From Acidobacteriota bacterium (GTDB lineage: Bacteria; Acidobacteriota; Terriglobia; Bryobacterales; Bryobacteraceae): a stretch of 64,000 bases of DNA. The stretch spans positions 925,632 to 989,631 of the forward strand of contig JAFDVZ010000002.1 of assembly GCA_018268715.1 (NCBI GenBank). The letters are read 5' to 3'. The position numbers were made by a program, and so were the translations under genes. The notes beneath the pieces were generated by a model. That model worked only from the letters and a program-made list of their open reading frames with translations. It was not told the DNA's origin and did not search any database. The stretch's first letter is position 1. Each line of letters starts with the position of its first letter. Positions 8,125 to 16,992 of this stretch are shown one piece after another.

Positions 8125-10857
8125 ATGGGGTGGTGGTCGAAAGCCCTCAACGTTTTCCGCCCGCGGCTGGACCGCGAGTTCGACGACGAACTCCGCTGTC
8201 ATCTCGAAATGCGCGCGGCCGACCGCGAACGCGCCGGCTCGTCTCCGGATGACGCCCGCGCCGAGGCCGCGCGGCTGCTGGGCAACGCTTCACGAATCAA
8301 GGAAGGGATGCGCGACATGGACGTGGCGGAATGGCTGGACAGCACGGTGAAAGATGTACGGTACGCGGTGCGGCAGATGCGCCGCAGCCCCGGATTCACG
8401 GGGATCGCGGTGCTGTCGCTGGCGCTGGGGATCGGGGCGAACACGGGCATCTTCACACTGCTCGACGTGGTGATGGTGAGGAGCCTGCCCGTGCGCGATC
8501 CCGGCGCGCTGGTGATGCTGTCGGATCCCAATTCGCAGGGCGTGGCGATCGGCTCGAGCACCGGCGACCGGGGCCTGCTCAGCTATCACGAGTTCGACGA
8601 ACTGCGCGGACGCATCGACGCGTTCGAGGGCATGTTCGCCTCCGAGTCCGCACAGTCGCGCTATGACGGGTCGATCAACAGCGGGCCGCGGGAAAACATC
8701 GACGCGAAGCTGGTTACCGGCGAGTATTTCGACGTGCTGGGCGTGGCCCCGGCCGCCGGCCGTTTCTTCAACGCCGGAGAGGATCGCGGGATCGGCAAGG
8801 CGCCGTACGCCGTGTTGAGCCACGCCTTCTGGCAGCGCCGCTTCGGCGGATCGCCCGCGGCCATCGGCTCGACGGTGCGGTTGGGAGCGGCGCTACTGAC
8901 CGTGGTCGGCGTCGCCGGTCCGGACTTCAGCGGAGAAACGATCGGACAGCGGCCCGATGTCTGGGCGCCGATGACCATGCAGCCGCTGGCGAAGACAGGC
9001 CGGGACTGGCTGAAGGAAGACCTGAGCAAGAGCCCGGACAAGGTGATGTGGCTGCATGTGTTCGGCCGCCTGAAGCCCGGAGCGACGGTCGCGCAGGCGC
9101 AGTCGCAGGCCGATGTCCTGTTCAGGAACATCATCGAGAACGGCTACAGCCGCCAGCTCAGCGCCGAATCGCGCAAGGAATTCCTGAATCAGCGGTTGAA
9201 ACTGCGGCCGGCCTCCAAAGGCGCCTCCGCGTTGCGAGATTCCACCGGGGAGGCCTTGCGCGTGCTGCTGTGCGTGGTGGGCCTGGTGCTGCTAATCGCC
9301 TGCGCGAACATCGCGAATCTGCTGATGGCGCGGGCTTCGGCGCGTTCCCGAGAGATGGGCGTGCGCGTGGCGCTGGGGGCGGGACGACGGCGCCTGCTGC
9401 GCCAGCTGCTCACCGAGAGCCTGTTGATCGCGCTGCTGGGCGGAGCGGCGGGATTGCTGGTGGCGCGCGCCGCCATACGCCTGCTGATGTCGACGCTGTC
9501 GACGCCCGCCGGAGCGGTGGCGCTCGACACGCCGTTCGATCTGCGCGTGCTCGGCTTCACGGCCCTGATCGCCGTCGCCACGGCCCTATTGTTCGGCATC
9601 GCGCCGGCGCTGCGGGCAACGCGGACCGACGTGCAGTCGGCGTTGAAGGAAGGCTCGCGCGGGTCTACGGGTGGCGGTGGCCGGGCACGGTTCGCCAAGG
9701 CGCTCGTCGCGTTTCAGGTTGGGCTGTCGATGATCCTGCTGGCGGGCTCTGGCCTGTTCCTGAAGACGCTGCGCAACCTGAACGCGCTCGACGTCGGCTA
9801 CTCGCGCGACCGCGTATTCCAGGCGCGCGTGAGCCCGGAAACCGGCGGCTATCCAGAGGCGACCTTCGCGGCCCGTTACGACGAAATCCGCGACCGGCTG
9901 CTGCGAATCCCCGGCGTGCGCGGTGTCACCTACTCGAAGAACGGATTGTTCAACGGGACCGATTCGGCTGACCGCTTAATCGTCGAGGGCTTCACGCCGA
10001 AGCGCGAACAGGATCAGAACTCCCGTTACGACGTGGTGGGGGCCGACTACTTTTCGACGCTCGGCATCCCGATTCTGCGCGGGCGGGAGATCGGCCGCGA
10101 GGACAGCGCCCGCCGCGTGGTGGTGGTGAACGAGGCGTTCGCCAAGACCTTCTTCAGTGGACGCGATCCGTTGGGACGGCACATCACGGCGCAGTTCGGA
10201 GACGACAAGTGGACCTTCGAAGTGATCGGCGTTTCGGCGAACGTGCGCGACCACCGGCTGCGCGGCGACGTCCCGCCGCGCTACTACAGGACCTCGCAGG
10301 GCTCGGGCTACGTTCCAGGCGCGGTGAGCATGCAGGTGGTGACGGCGGGTCCGGCGGCGGCCGTGGCCAACGCCGTGCGCCGCACGATTCAGGAGTTCGA
10401 CGACAATCTGCCGGTGCTGAACGCGCGCCCGGTGGGCGAGTTCATGGATCGCATGGTGTCGCGCGAAAAGACCGTGGCGCTGCTGTCGGCGGTGTTCGGA
10501 GCGGTGGCGTTGCTGCTGGCCTGCATCGGATTGTACGGTGTGCTGTCGTTCGGCGTGGCGCGGCGCACCAGCGAGATCGGCATCCGAATGGCGTTGGGCG
10601 CGGCGAAAGGAGAGGTGATCCGGATGGTGCTGGCGGACACGGGACGGATGGTCGCGCTGGGCCTTGCGGGCGGAGTGATCGCGGCGGCGGCGTTGACCCG
10701 CACCGTATCGTCGATGCTGTTCGGCGTTGCGCCGCTCGACCCGGGAACGCTGGCAGCCGCCGCGGCGCTGCTGGTGGCGGTAGCGGCCCTCGCGGCGCTC
10801 GCGCCCGCGCACCGGGCCTCGCGCGTGGATCCGGTAACGGCGCTGCGGGCCGAATGA
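8125..10857 (+). CDS. Acidobacterial duplicated orphan permease (MacB/FtsX-type, ADOP)
   Basis: 910 residues from ATG 8125, preceded by GGAG; a longer in-frame start at 7981 lies inside padR and is rejected. A soluble prefix (FDDELRCHLEMRAADRERAG, about 18-37) is typical of the family. Then come MacB periplasmic core, FtsX permease (near 370-500), a second MacB core and a second FtsX unit ending ALAPAHRASRVDPVTALRAE. Two complete half-permeases in one chain and no ATPase gene nearby define the orphan type. It probably exports a lipophilic compound or peptide, energised by a MacB-like ATPase encoded elsewhere, if at all. Confidence 0.9.
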   Translation: MGWWSKALNVFRPRLDREFDDELRCHLEMRAADRERAGSSPDDARAEAARLLGNASRIKEGMRDMDVAEWLDSTVKDVRYAVRQMRRSPGFTGIAVLSLALGIGANTGIFTLLDVVMVRSLPVRDPGALVMLSDPNSQGVAIGSSTGDRGLLSYHEFDELRGRIDAFEGMFASESAQSRYDGSINSGPRENIDAKLVTGEYFDVLGVAPAAGRFFNAGEDRGIGKAPYAVLSHAFWQRRFGGSPAAIGSTVRLGAALLTVVGVAGPDFSGETIGQRPDVWAPMTMQPLAKTGRDWLKEDLSKSPDKVMWLHVFGRLKPGATVAQAQSQADVLFRNIIENGYSRQLSAESRKEFLNQRLKLRPASKGASALRDSTGEALRVLLCVVGLVLLIACANIANLLMARASARSREMGVRVALGAGRRRLLRQLLTESLLIALLGGAAGLLVARAAIRLLMSTLSTPAGAVALDTPFDLRVLGFTALIAVATALLFGIAPALRATRTDVQSALKEGSRGSTGGGGRARFAKALVAFQVGLSMILLAGSGLFLKTLRNLNALDVGYSRDRVFQARVSPETGGYPEATFAARYDEIRDRLLRIPGVRGVTYSKNGLFNGTDSADRLIVEGFTPKREQDQNSRYDVVGADYFSTLGIPILRGREIGREDSARRVVVVNEAFAKTFFSGRDPLGRHITAQFGDDKWTFEVIGVSANVRDHRLRGDVPPRYYRTSQGSGYVPGAVSMQVVTAGPAAAVANAVRRTIQEFDDNLPVLNARPVGEFMDRMVSREKTVALLSAVFGAVALLLACIGLYGVLSFGVARRTSEIGIRMALGAAKGEVIRMVLADTGRMVALGLAGGVIAAAALTRTVSSMLFGVAPLDPGTLAAAAALLVAVAALAALAPAHRASRVDPVTALRAE

Positions 10858-10861
10858 TGCG

Positions 10862-11722
10862 TTACGCGCCGGCGACGGCCTGGCGTTCGGTCATCGCGCG
10901 CAGGAACTTCACGCCTTCGTAGGCGATGGATTCCGCCGTCGGCGCCAGGTCGCGCCAGATGCAGGCCGCGGCGGCGATCTCCTGAATGGCGAAGCCGAAG
11001 CTTTCGATCACCAGCCAGCCGTCGTAGCCCGCGCGCTCGAGCGCCGGGAACAGCGCGTTCCAATCCACATGGCCCGAACCCGGGATGCCGCGGTCGTTTT
11101 CGCACGTGTGGACGTGCTTGATGTGCGGCCCAAGCGTCGCGGCGGCCGCGGCCAGCGTCTTCTCCTCGATATTGGCGTGGAAGGTGTCGAGCAGCACGCC
11201 GACATGCGGGTTGCCGACCTCGTCGCACAGCCGCGCCGCGTCCGACGCCGTGTTCAGCATGTAGGTTTCAAACCGGTTCAGCGGCTCCATGGCGATGGCC
11301 ACGTCGTGCGCCGAAAGAGCCGGAATCAGCGATTGCAGCCCTTCGACGCCGCGCTTCCACTCGTCTTCGGTGCGGCGGCGTCCCGGCAGGTAGCCCACCG
11401 GCGCGAGAAACGGCCCCATGAACACGTGGGAGCCGAGTTCAGCCGCCACCTCAATGCCCTTCAATAGAAACGAGCGCGTCTGCGCCCGCACCTTCGGGTC
11501 GTCGGTCACCAGGCTCTGCGACCCGGTGAGCGCCGAGCAGAATGTGCATTCCAGGCCCGCGTCCTGGACGGCCCGGCGCGCTTCCGCCACCGGGAAGCTG
11601 TCGAACTCGAACCGGGCGATTTCGACGCCGTCGAATCCCCAGCGCTTGATCCGCGGCAGCAGGTGAAAATGCTCGGGCCCGAAGCCCGCCGTCCACAACA
11701 GGGTGTTGATGCCGATCTTCAT
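10862..11722 (-). CDS. Sugar epimerase/isomerase, D-psicose (allulose) 3-epimerase-like TIM barrel
   Basis: 286 residues of the xylose-isomerase-like TIM barrel family. The metal and catalytic signatures of ketose 3-epimerases are present in order: EPLNRFE, LLDTFHANIEE, HVHTCENDRGIPGSGHVDW and VIESFG. This implies a Mn- or Co-dependent ketose 3-epimerase or a relative acting on cyclitol or hexulose derivatives. It is the last gene of a leftward group with the cupin gene 52 bp upstream. Substrate identity is inferred only. Confidence 0.8.
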   Translation of the reverse strand: MKIGINTLLWTAGFGPEHFHLLPRIKRWGFDGVEIARFEFDSFPVAEARRAVQDAGLECTFCSALTGSQSLVTDDPKVRAQTRSFLLKGIEVAAELGSHVFMGPFLAPVGYLPGRRRTEDEWKRGVEGLQSLIPALSAHDVAIAMEPLNRFETYMLNTASDAARLCDEVGNPHVGVLLDTFHANIEEKTLAAAAATLGPHIKHVHTCENDRGIPGSGHVDWNALFPALERAGYDGWLVIESFGFAIQEIAAAACIWRDLAPTAESIAYEGVKFLRAMTERQAVAGA

Positions 11723-11774
11723 GTCCGCCTCGTACTACGAGAAGGGGCCGCCCGTCGCGGCCCCGCACATAACG

Positions 11775-13034
11775 CTACTGTACGAACTTCGCCGCTTCCG
11801 GATTGCCCGGCCCGAAATGCTTCAGCATCACGAGCGGTTCCGAGGCGCTGCGGTTGACGATCCGGACGCCTTCCTGGGCGGCCGGAGCGGTGACGAAGAA
11901 CTCGTCGCTGGTCATCTGGCCATAGCGGATGAGCGACGGCGTTTCGACTTCGAGCGAGCCGACCGAGCCCACGCCCTGCGTCAGGATCGCGCCATAGGCG
12001 ACCGCGTCTCGGATCAGCGCCGAGCGGCCCGGCAGCACAGTCAGTTCCTTGGCCGAATAGTGCGTCGTTCCGTAAGTGACCCACTTTTCCGAGTAGCCCG
12101 CCTCGGCCATCTCGTTGGCGTCGCGCACCGGCGTGGGATGCTTCAGCCGGTTCTTGCCGAATTCGGGATCGACGTTCTTGTCCCAATCGAGCATGGCGAT
12201 GATGTAGTCCAGGTCGTTGTGGTGTTCCGGAGGAACGTCCTTCACCAGCAGCTTCCACGGCACCGCGCGGCCTTCCACCATGGACTGGAACATGCCGAAG
12301 ACGTCGGAGTTCACCTGCGGCTCGTAGGTGACCAGCGACCCGGGCGCGTGCAGGATGCCCGCGTCGATCTGCCAGCCCGTGCCCGGCTGCAGCTTGTACG
12401 CTTTCGACAGATAGAGGATGCCGTTGTCGCCTTCGTTCCAGCGCTCCAGGCAGCGGCGCAGGTCGTCCTTGGTGGTTCCGGGCTCGAGGCCCATGAACGT
12501 GTACGGGAAATTGTTGCCGGTGAAGTTGTATTGCGGCGGGAAGTAGTAGGCTTCGGGCTTGCCCTTGCGGCCCACCTTGCGGGCGAACTCCTCGGTCTGG
12601 TGCATGTGGTGCGGAATCGGGCCGAGGTTGTCGAAGAACTTGCAGAGGATGTTCCAGCCGCCGTATTCGGCCATCACGCCCGCGCCCAGGAACTCATCGC
12701 CGATCTCGGCGACGGCCTTCTTGAGCTGCATGCGGCGGCCGCCCACGTCGATGTAGCTGAGCCCTTCGTCATCGGGCGTCCCAGGCCCGTTGTCGGCGTT
12801 GGTGGTGCTTGAAAACCAGCGTTCGTCGATGCCGCCCCGATGCGCGCCCAGCGCATACAGATCACGGGGATCGAGTTTCAGCCGTCCTCCCGGCATCAGG
12901 AAGGAGCGGGGCACCCAGCAAGGCGCGAGACGGACGATCCCGCCATTGGCGCGGAGGGCCTCCCGAACCTCGGAAATCGAAAGCGAATCAGTCGGTTGTG
13001 CGATTGTTGACGACACGGACATGGCGACCCGCAT
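11775..13034 (-). CDS. Class I phosphomannose-isomerase-like cupin protein
   Basis: 419 residues. The central region carries IPHHMHQTEEFARK followed by KPEAYYFPPQ, and later GTGWQIDAGILHAPGS, echoing the zinc-binding pattern of type I mannose-6-phosphate isomerases (Q/H-x-H, KPE, and a final HA motif). It is much less similar elsewhere, so the exact substrate is doubtful. It precedes a ketose 3-epimerase-like gene on the same strand, suggesting a small sugar interconversion unit. The start is ATG or GTG near 13034; M5 (13022) is an alternative. Confidence 0.65.
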   Translation of the reverse strand: MRVAMSVSSTIAQPTDSLSISEVREALRANGGIVRLAPCWVPRSFLMPGGRLKLDPRDLYALGAHRGGIDERWFSSTTNADNGPGTPDDEGLSYIDVGGRRMQLKKAVAEIGDEFLGAGVMAEYGGWNILCKFFDNLGPIPHHMHQTEEFARKVGRKGKPEAYYFPPQYNFTGNNFPYTFMGLEPGTTKDDLRRCLERWNEGDNGILYLSKAYKLQPGTGWQIDAGILHAPGSLVTYEPQVNSDVFGMFQSMVEGRAVPWKLLVKDVPPEHHNDLDYIIAMLDWDKNVDPEFGKNRLKHPTPVRDANEMAEAGYSEKWVTYGTTHYSAKELTVLPGRSALIRDAVAYGAILTQGVGSVGSLEVETPSLIRYGQMTSDEFFVTAPAAQEGVRIVNRSASEPLVMLKHFGPGNPEAAKFVQ

Positions 13035-13081
13035 TGTATCTCAGATGGACTGTTGAGAGATACGATGGCGGGGCGGGCTCT

Positions 13082-13738
13082 TCAGAACACGCGGTTCTTC
13101 AGCCGCTCCACGGTGAACTTCGCGGTATCGGCGATGGCCATCACGGTCATGACGCCCGCCTGCACCGGATCGGTGACCACCAGGTCCGCCGCCGCCGGCA
13201 CGCTGCCCGCCATGTTCAGGCTGACCACCAGCAGGCCCTGCTCGCGCACCTCGCGCACCGCCTGCTCGATGTCGCCGCCCATCAGCGATCCGGCCAGCAC
13301 CAGGGCTCGCGCGCGCGGCAGGCGGGCCACGGCGCGCACCGCGTCGGCGATGGGCTGCTCGCCCACCAGCGGGATCGTGTCGACCGAGATATGCTCGCCG
13401 CGGATGTTGTGCCGGTCCGCTTCGGAAATCGCGCCGATGGCCACCTGGCCCACCTGCGCGCCGCCGCCCACGATGATGATCCGCTTGCCGTAGATCTTCT
13501 GCAGCGTGTTCACCAGGCGGACGTCGCGAACGATGGTGAGCGTGTGGAAATCCGCCACCAGCGCCGCCGGCGGATCCTCCGTCTCGATCTCGAAATAGAT
13601 GTTCTCCTCGCCGGGCTTTTCTTCGAGGATGGAAACGCTGGTGATGTTTCCCTGGCGCCGCGCGATGACGCCGGTCAACTGGTGCAATACGCCGTGGCCG
13701 GGGTCGGTCCGCACCACCACTCCGAATTTGTCCGCCAT
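13082..13738 (-). CDS. ACT-domain protein with C-terminal nucleotide-binding-like domain (DUF5612-like)
   Basis: 218 residues. Residues about 4-80 form an ACT ligand-binding fold (VVVRTDPGHGVLHQLTGVIA). Residues from about 85 resemble a small Rossmann-like unit beginning KRIIIVGGGAQVGQVAIGAI, and the C-terminus is a hydrophobic helix pair (LVVTDPVQAGVMTVMAIAD). This fits the ACT-plus-DUF5612 type described mainly in archaea. It may sense an amino acid, but no enzyme activity can be assigned. It lies upstream of the cupin and epimerase genes with 47 bp between. Confidence 0.6.
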   Translation of the reverse strand: MADKFGVVVRTDPGHGVLHQLTGVIARRQGNITSVSILEEKPGEENIYFEIETEDPPAALVADFHTLTIVRDVRLVNTLQKIYGKRIIIVGGGAQVGQVAIGAISEADRHNIRGEHISVDTIPLVGEQPIADAVRAVARLPRARALVLAGSLMGGDIEQAVREVREQGLLVVSLNMAGSVPAAADLVVTDPVQAGVMTVMAIADTAKFTVERLKNRVF

Positions 13739-13759
13739 GTCATACCAGGGTAGAACGGC

Positions 13760-16700
13760 TTAGAAGCGCATGGCGCGGGCGGGCCGGGCCGGCTGCTTGA
13801 CGTTCAGCCCAAAGATGCACACATGGTCGAACGCCCACAGGTTGATGTAGGGGATCTTCAGGTCGGCCGCCAGCCGGTATTCGGCGATCCACGGGCAGCC
13901 GCCGTTGAAGATCGGCATCATGTAGCGGATCGAATCGAGCGGCCATCCGAGCTGGATGGGAAACTCCATGACGTCGCGCACCAGGTTGAGGTCGCGCGTC
14001 GCCGCGCCCCAGTCGAGACCCTCCATCTTGAGGCGCGCCAGGCCGGAGGTCGCCTTGCTCGACCACTCGGTCGGGAAGTTGACGTAGCGCAGCAGTTGCC
14101 CGCCCAGGCTGTTAACGCCCGCCTGGTTCGGATAATTCACGTCGTAGGGGAACAGCACCTCGAACACCGCGCCCGGATACTTGCCGGCGATATAGGTGGA
14201 AAGCGCCGCCACGTGATCGCGCAGGCGATTGCGCAGGAAGGTCGCATCGGCGCCGCCGTTGATCTGCGGAGAGTCGGTCGGCGAACTGAACGTCGCGAGC
14301 GGACGCCCCAGCGCCGTCTGCGCCGCGGCCTTCGTGTCGGCGTCGTAGAAGGCCATGCTGCCGTCCACCTTCGACTTGAAATACCACCAGCAGAATTCGC
14401 CGAACTGCAACTCCACCGCCAATCCCGCCGCCGCCTGCAACCCCGCGATGCAATCGTAGACCTGCTTCTGATAGCTGAGCATCGCGCTGTTGAAGGCGCA
14501 CTGCGACGACCACCAGTCGCTGCCGTAGCCGACGTCCGTCTTCACCGGATCGCCGTTCAGGTAGCGCGCCGGAAGCGGGTCGGGCGGCAGCACCAGTTCC
14601 ATGGACGTCGCGACGGTCAACGGCCGGTTGCGCGACTTGCACTCGGCGAAGAAGTCCGCGTGCCAGTCCCGCGCGCCGCGGTTGAGGGCCGGGGTCTGGG
14701 TGGTGTCCACCATCCACTTGCCGGTCTGGATCTGGTTGGCCGGATACTTGAGCGTTCCCGAAACCGTGACCGAGCCGGCGCTGGTGGGCGGATCGATTTC
14801 CGTCAGAAGATCGAACTGGAAGTCCTTGGTGGGCGAGTGCGAGGTCAACAGGAGCTGGTTGCCGTCCGCCATGGCCCACAGGCCGACAAAGGTCGCGTTG
14901 ATGTAGGCCGCGAAGTGCCTGGCGATGGTGGCGGGCGTGTCGGTGGCGAAGACGCTCTTGCCGATGCGTGTGCCCGCGATGGTCAGCCACACCTGATCGT
15001 TCTGTGCGAAGGTCCCGCTAAAGGCAAGGGTCGCCTGCGGGATCACGGCGCCGGTCCGCGTGCGCTGGTTCCACCAGAACACGCCGATGTATTCGTTCAT
15101 CGGGCCGGCGAAACCGAGCTTGTCGAACATCCACAGGATCCGCGACGGCGGCAGCTTGTAGGTGTGGTCGGTGCTATAGTCGAGCGCCGGCGAAATGTTG
15201 GTGCGCGCGGGCAGGTTGTCGGGAACGTCGGAGGGAACGGCCACCTCCAGGAAGTCGAAGTAGAAGGGCTTGGCGTCGCGCGTTTCAAACGTCACCACGT
15301 GCGAGCCGGCGGAAAGGCCGCCCGCCAGCTTTCGGCGAGTCACCACGGCCGGATCGTCGCGGGTGTCCAGATACGTGTCGAACGGGCTCGAGAGCGCCAC
15401 GCCGTCGATGGTCACGTTGGCGCTGCCGCGGTCGCTGTAGAGCGACGTGCCCACCCACAGGTCGTGCGCCAGGGCGCTCGCATAGCGGATGGTCAGCGTG
15501 GAGCCCTGCTGGGTGGCCACCTTCGCGTAGCCGCGCGAGTAAAATCCCGCCTCGACGTCCCATTTGCCGGCGTACACGCAGGCGGTGGCGGCATCCTCCA
15601 GGCGATAGCTGCCGGGTCCGGCCACCTGCAGCATCCGCGTCGCCTCGGGGCCGCCGACGGTCCAGTTGGAGAACTGCGCGCGCCACTCGGTGGCCTGAAA
15701 CGGCGCGCCCACCGAGATCGGCGGCGCGAAGGTCAGCCACATCTGGCGAATCCGCCGGGCGTTGTGGGCGGCGAAGTCGATGTGGACATGCCAGGTCGCG
15801 TCGGATGCGCCGCCCGCGAACTGCGCGGACCCCTTGTCCGTGGTCAGTTGGTTATTCTTCGACACCGCGTAGATGGACAGCGCGTTGCCGTCGAGCCCCT
15901 TTTTCGCCGCGGTGAAGGTGATGGTGGCCCCGTCGGCGACTGCCGTGATCGGGATGTCGGCGCCGACGTCGGCCCAGACGGTGGCGTTACACTGGCTGGC
16001 CAGGTCCGCCGCAATGCTCGCCGCGCTGGTGGCGTACAGCGTCTGGGCCGTCGGGTTCGACGTGGCCGACACCTGGAACGCGTGCCCGTCGCCTCGCTTC
16101 GCCGTCAGGGTCACCTGGTTGGCGGCCCACTGAACGGTGACCAGCGGACTCGCCGCCGCGGCCTGGCCCACTTGCTGTGCGATGGCCGTGTTGGTGTCGC
16201 CCGCCAGCTCGGTGTAGGGGTAGACCACCCCGCCCACCGTGATCGAGTGGACAGCGCCGGCGCCCTGGGAGGTGAACGCGTAGGTCGCCTGTAGCTGTCC
16301 GACCATGAAATCGAAGGCCCGGTTCAGAAACCACAGCGTGACGTGATCCCACTGGGTGAACCCGCCATCGACGATGGTGAACTGGGCCGAGGCCGCCGTC
16401 CACGTTCCCGACGCGAAGTTGGGCGTGGGGTTGTTCCGATCGAGCAACTGGATGTTCGTCCGCGTCCCGTCGGCCAGGATCATGTCCAGTTGCGGCCAGT
16501 CGATGATCGGGTAGCGCGGCGAATCGAGGTTCCGCAGTCCCGTGTAATGCACGTCGAAGTCGAGCGTCACACCGTCGAAGTTCATGTCCGGCAGGTAGCG
16601 CAGCGTCGGATGCTCGTAGAAGTTGTCGCAGTCGTATAGGGTCAGCACGCAGAAATCGGCGGGGTCGCGGAAGATTCCGCTCACCTCGAAGCCGGTCGCG

Positions 16701-16795
16701 GTGGCCGAGTGCAGCGCGGCGGCTGCGCCCAGGTCGTTGAACCCACGCAGTTGAATCGTGCGGTTCGGCTGCAGTTTGTAGATTCGCTCAGGCAC
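13760..16795 (-). CDS. Large tail-sheath-like / glycoside-hydrolase-like barrel protein
   Basis: 1011 residues from GTG 16795 (the peptide then starts PERIYKLQPNRTIQLRGF); a TTG start at 16834 would add 13 residues. Segments about 184-247, 250-320 and 603-667 look like repeats of the small beta-sandwich common in phage tail proteins (TVGGVVYPYTELAGDTNTAI; TIAGTRIGKSVFATDTPATI). About 405-525 resembles a carbohydrate-binding beta-sandwich. The last 300 residues look like a TIM barrel, with an acidic residue in LQFGEFCWWYF. I recall similar acidobacterial proteins annotated as non-contractile tail sheath. No capsid, portal or other tail gene is nearby and there is no signal peptide. The function is open. 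Confidence 0.6.
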   Translation of the reverse strand: MPERIYKLQPNRTIQLRGFNDLGAAAALHSATATGFEVSGIFRDPADFCVLTLYDCDNFYEHPTLRYLPDMNFDGVTLDFDVHYTGLRNLDSPRYPIIDWPQLDMILADGTRTNIQLLDRNNPTPNFASGTWTAASAQFTIVDGGFTQWDHVTLWFLNRAFDFMVGQLQATYAFTSQGAGAVHSITVGGVVYPYTELAGDTNTAIAQQVGQAAAASPLVTVQWAANQVTLTAKRGDGHAFQVSATSNPTAQTLYATSAASIAADLASQCNATVWADVGADIPITAVADGATITFTAAKKGLDGNALSIYAVSKNNQLTTDKGSAQFAGGASDATWHVHIDFAAHNARRIRQMWLTFAPPISVGAPFQATEWRAQFSNWTVGGPEATRMLQVAGPGSYRLEDAATACVYAGKWDVEAGFYSRGYAKVATQQGSTLTIRYASALAHDLWVGTSLYSDRGSANVTIDGVALSSPFDTYLDTRDDPAVVTRRKLAGGLSAGSHVVTFETRDAKPFYFDFLEVAVPSDVPDNLPARTNISPALDYSTDHTYKLPPSRILWMFDKLGFAGPMNEYIGVFWWNQRTRTGAVIPQATLAFSGTFAQNDQVWLTIAGTRIGKSVFATDTPATIARHFAAYINATFVGLWAMADGNQLLLTSHSPTKDFQFDLLTEIDPPTSAGSVTVSGTLKYPANQIQTGKWMVDTTQTPALNRGARDWHADFFAECKSRNRPLTVATSMELVLPPDPLPARYLNGDPVKTDVGYGSDWWSSQCAFNSAMLSYQKQVYDCIAGLQAAAGLAVELQFGEFCWWYFKSKVDGSMAFYDADTKAAAQTALGRPLATFSSPTDSPQINGGADATFLRNRLRDHVAALSTYIAGKYPGAVFEVLFPYDVNYPNQAGVNSLGGQLLRYVNFPTEWSSKATSGLARLKMEGLDWGAATRDLNLVRDVMEFPIQLGWPLDSIRYMMPIFNGGCPWIAEYRLAADLKIPYINLWAFDHVCIFGLNVKQPARPARAMRF

Positions 16796-16992
16796 GTCTT
16801 TTCCCGCTTTCAATCTACCCGGCAGGTCGAGCAAGTGGGGGTGAAATGGATCCCCGATTTGGCGCCTAACGCTATTCGGATCAACGTTTTAACTAAATTT
16901 CACTTTCTTGTGAACGGCGAATTTCGGGGTATCCATTTTGATTCGATTTCAGACCCGCGCGTTTTTGGCCGATCTGAATTAATGGAGAAAAC

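Noticed and set aside
13823-16294. 823-codon open frame opposite the tail-sheath-like gene
   Set aside because: Arg/His-rich low-complexity translation typical of GC-rich antisense frames; the opposite strand gives a coherent protein.
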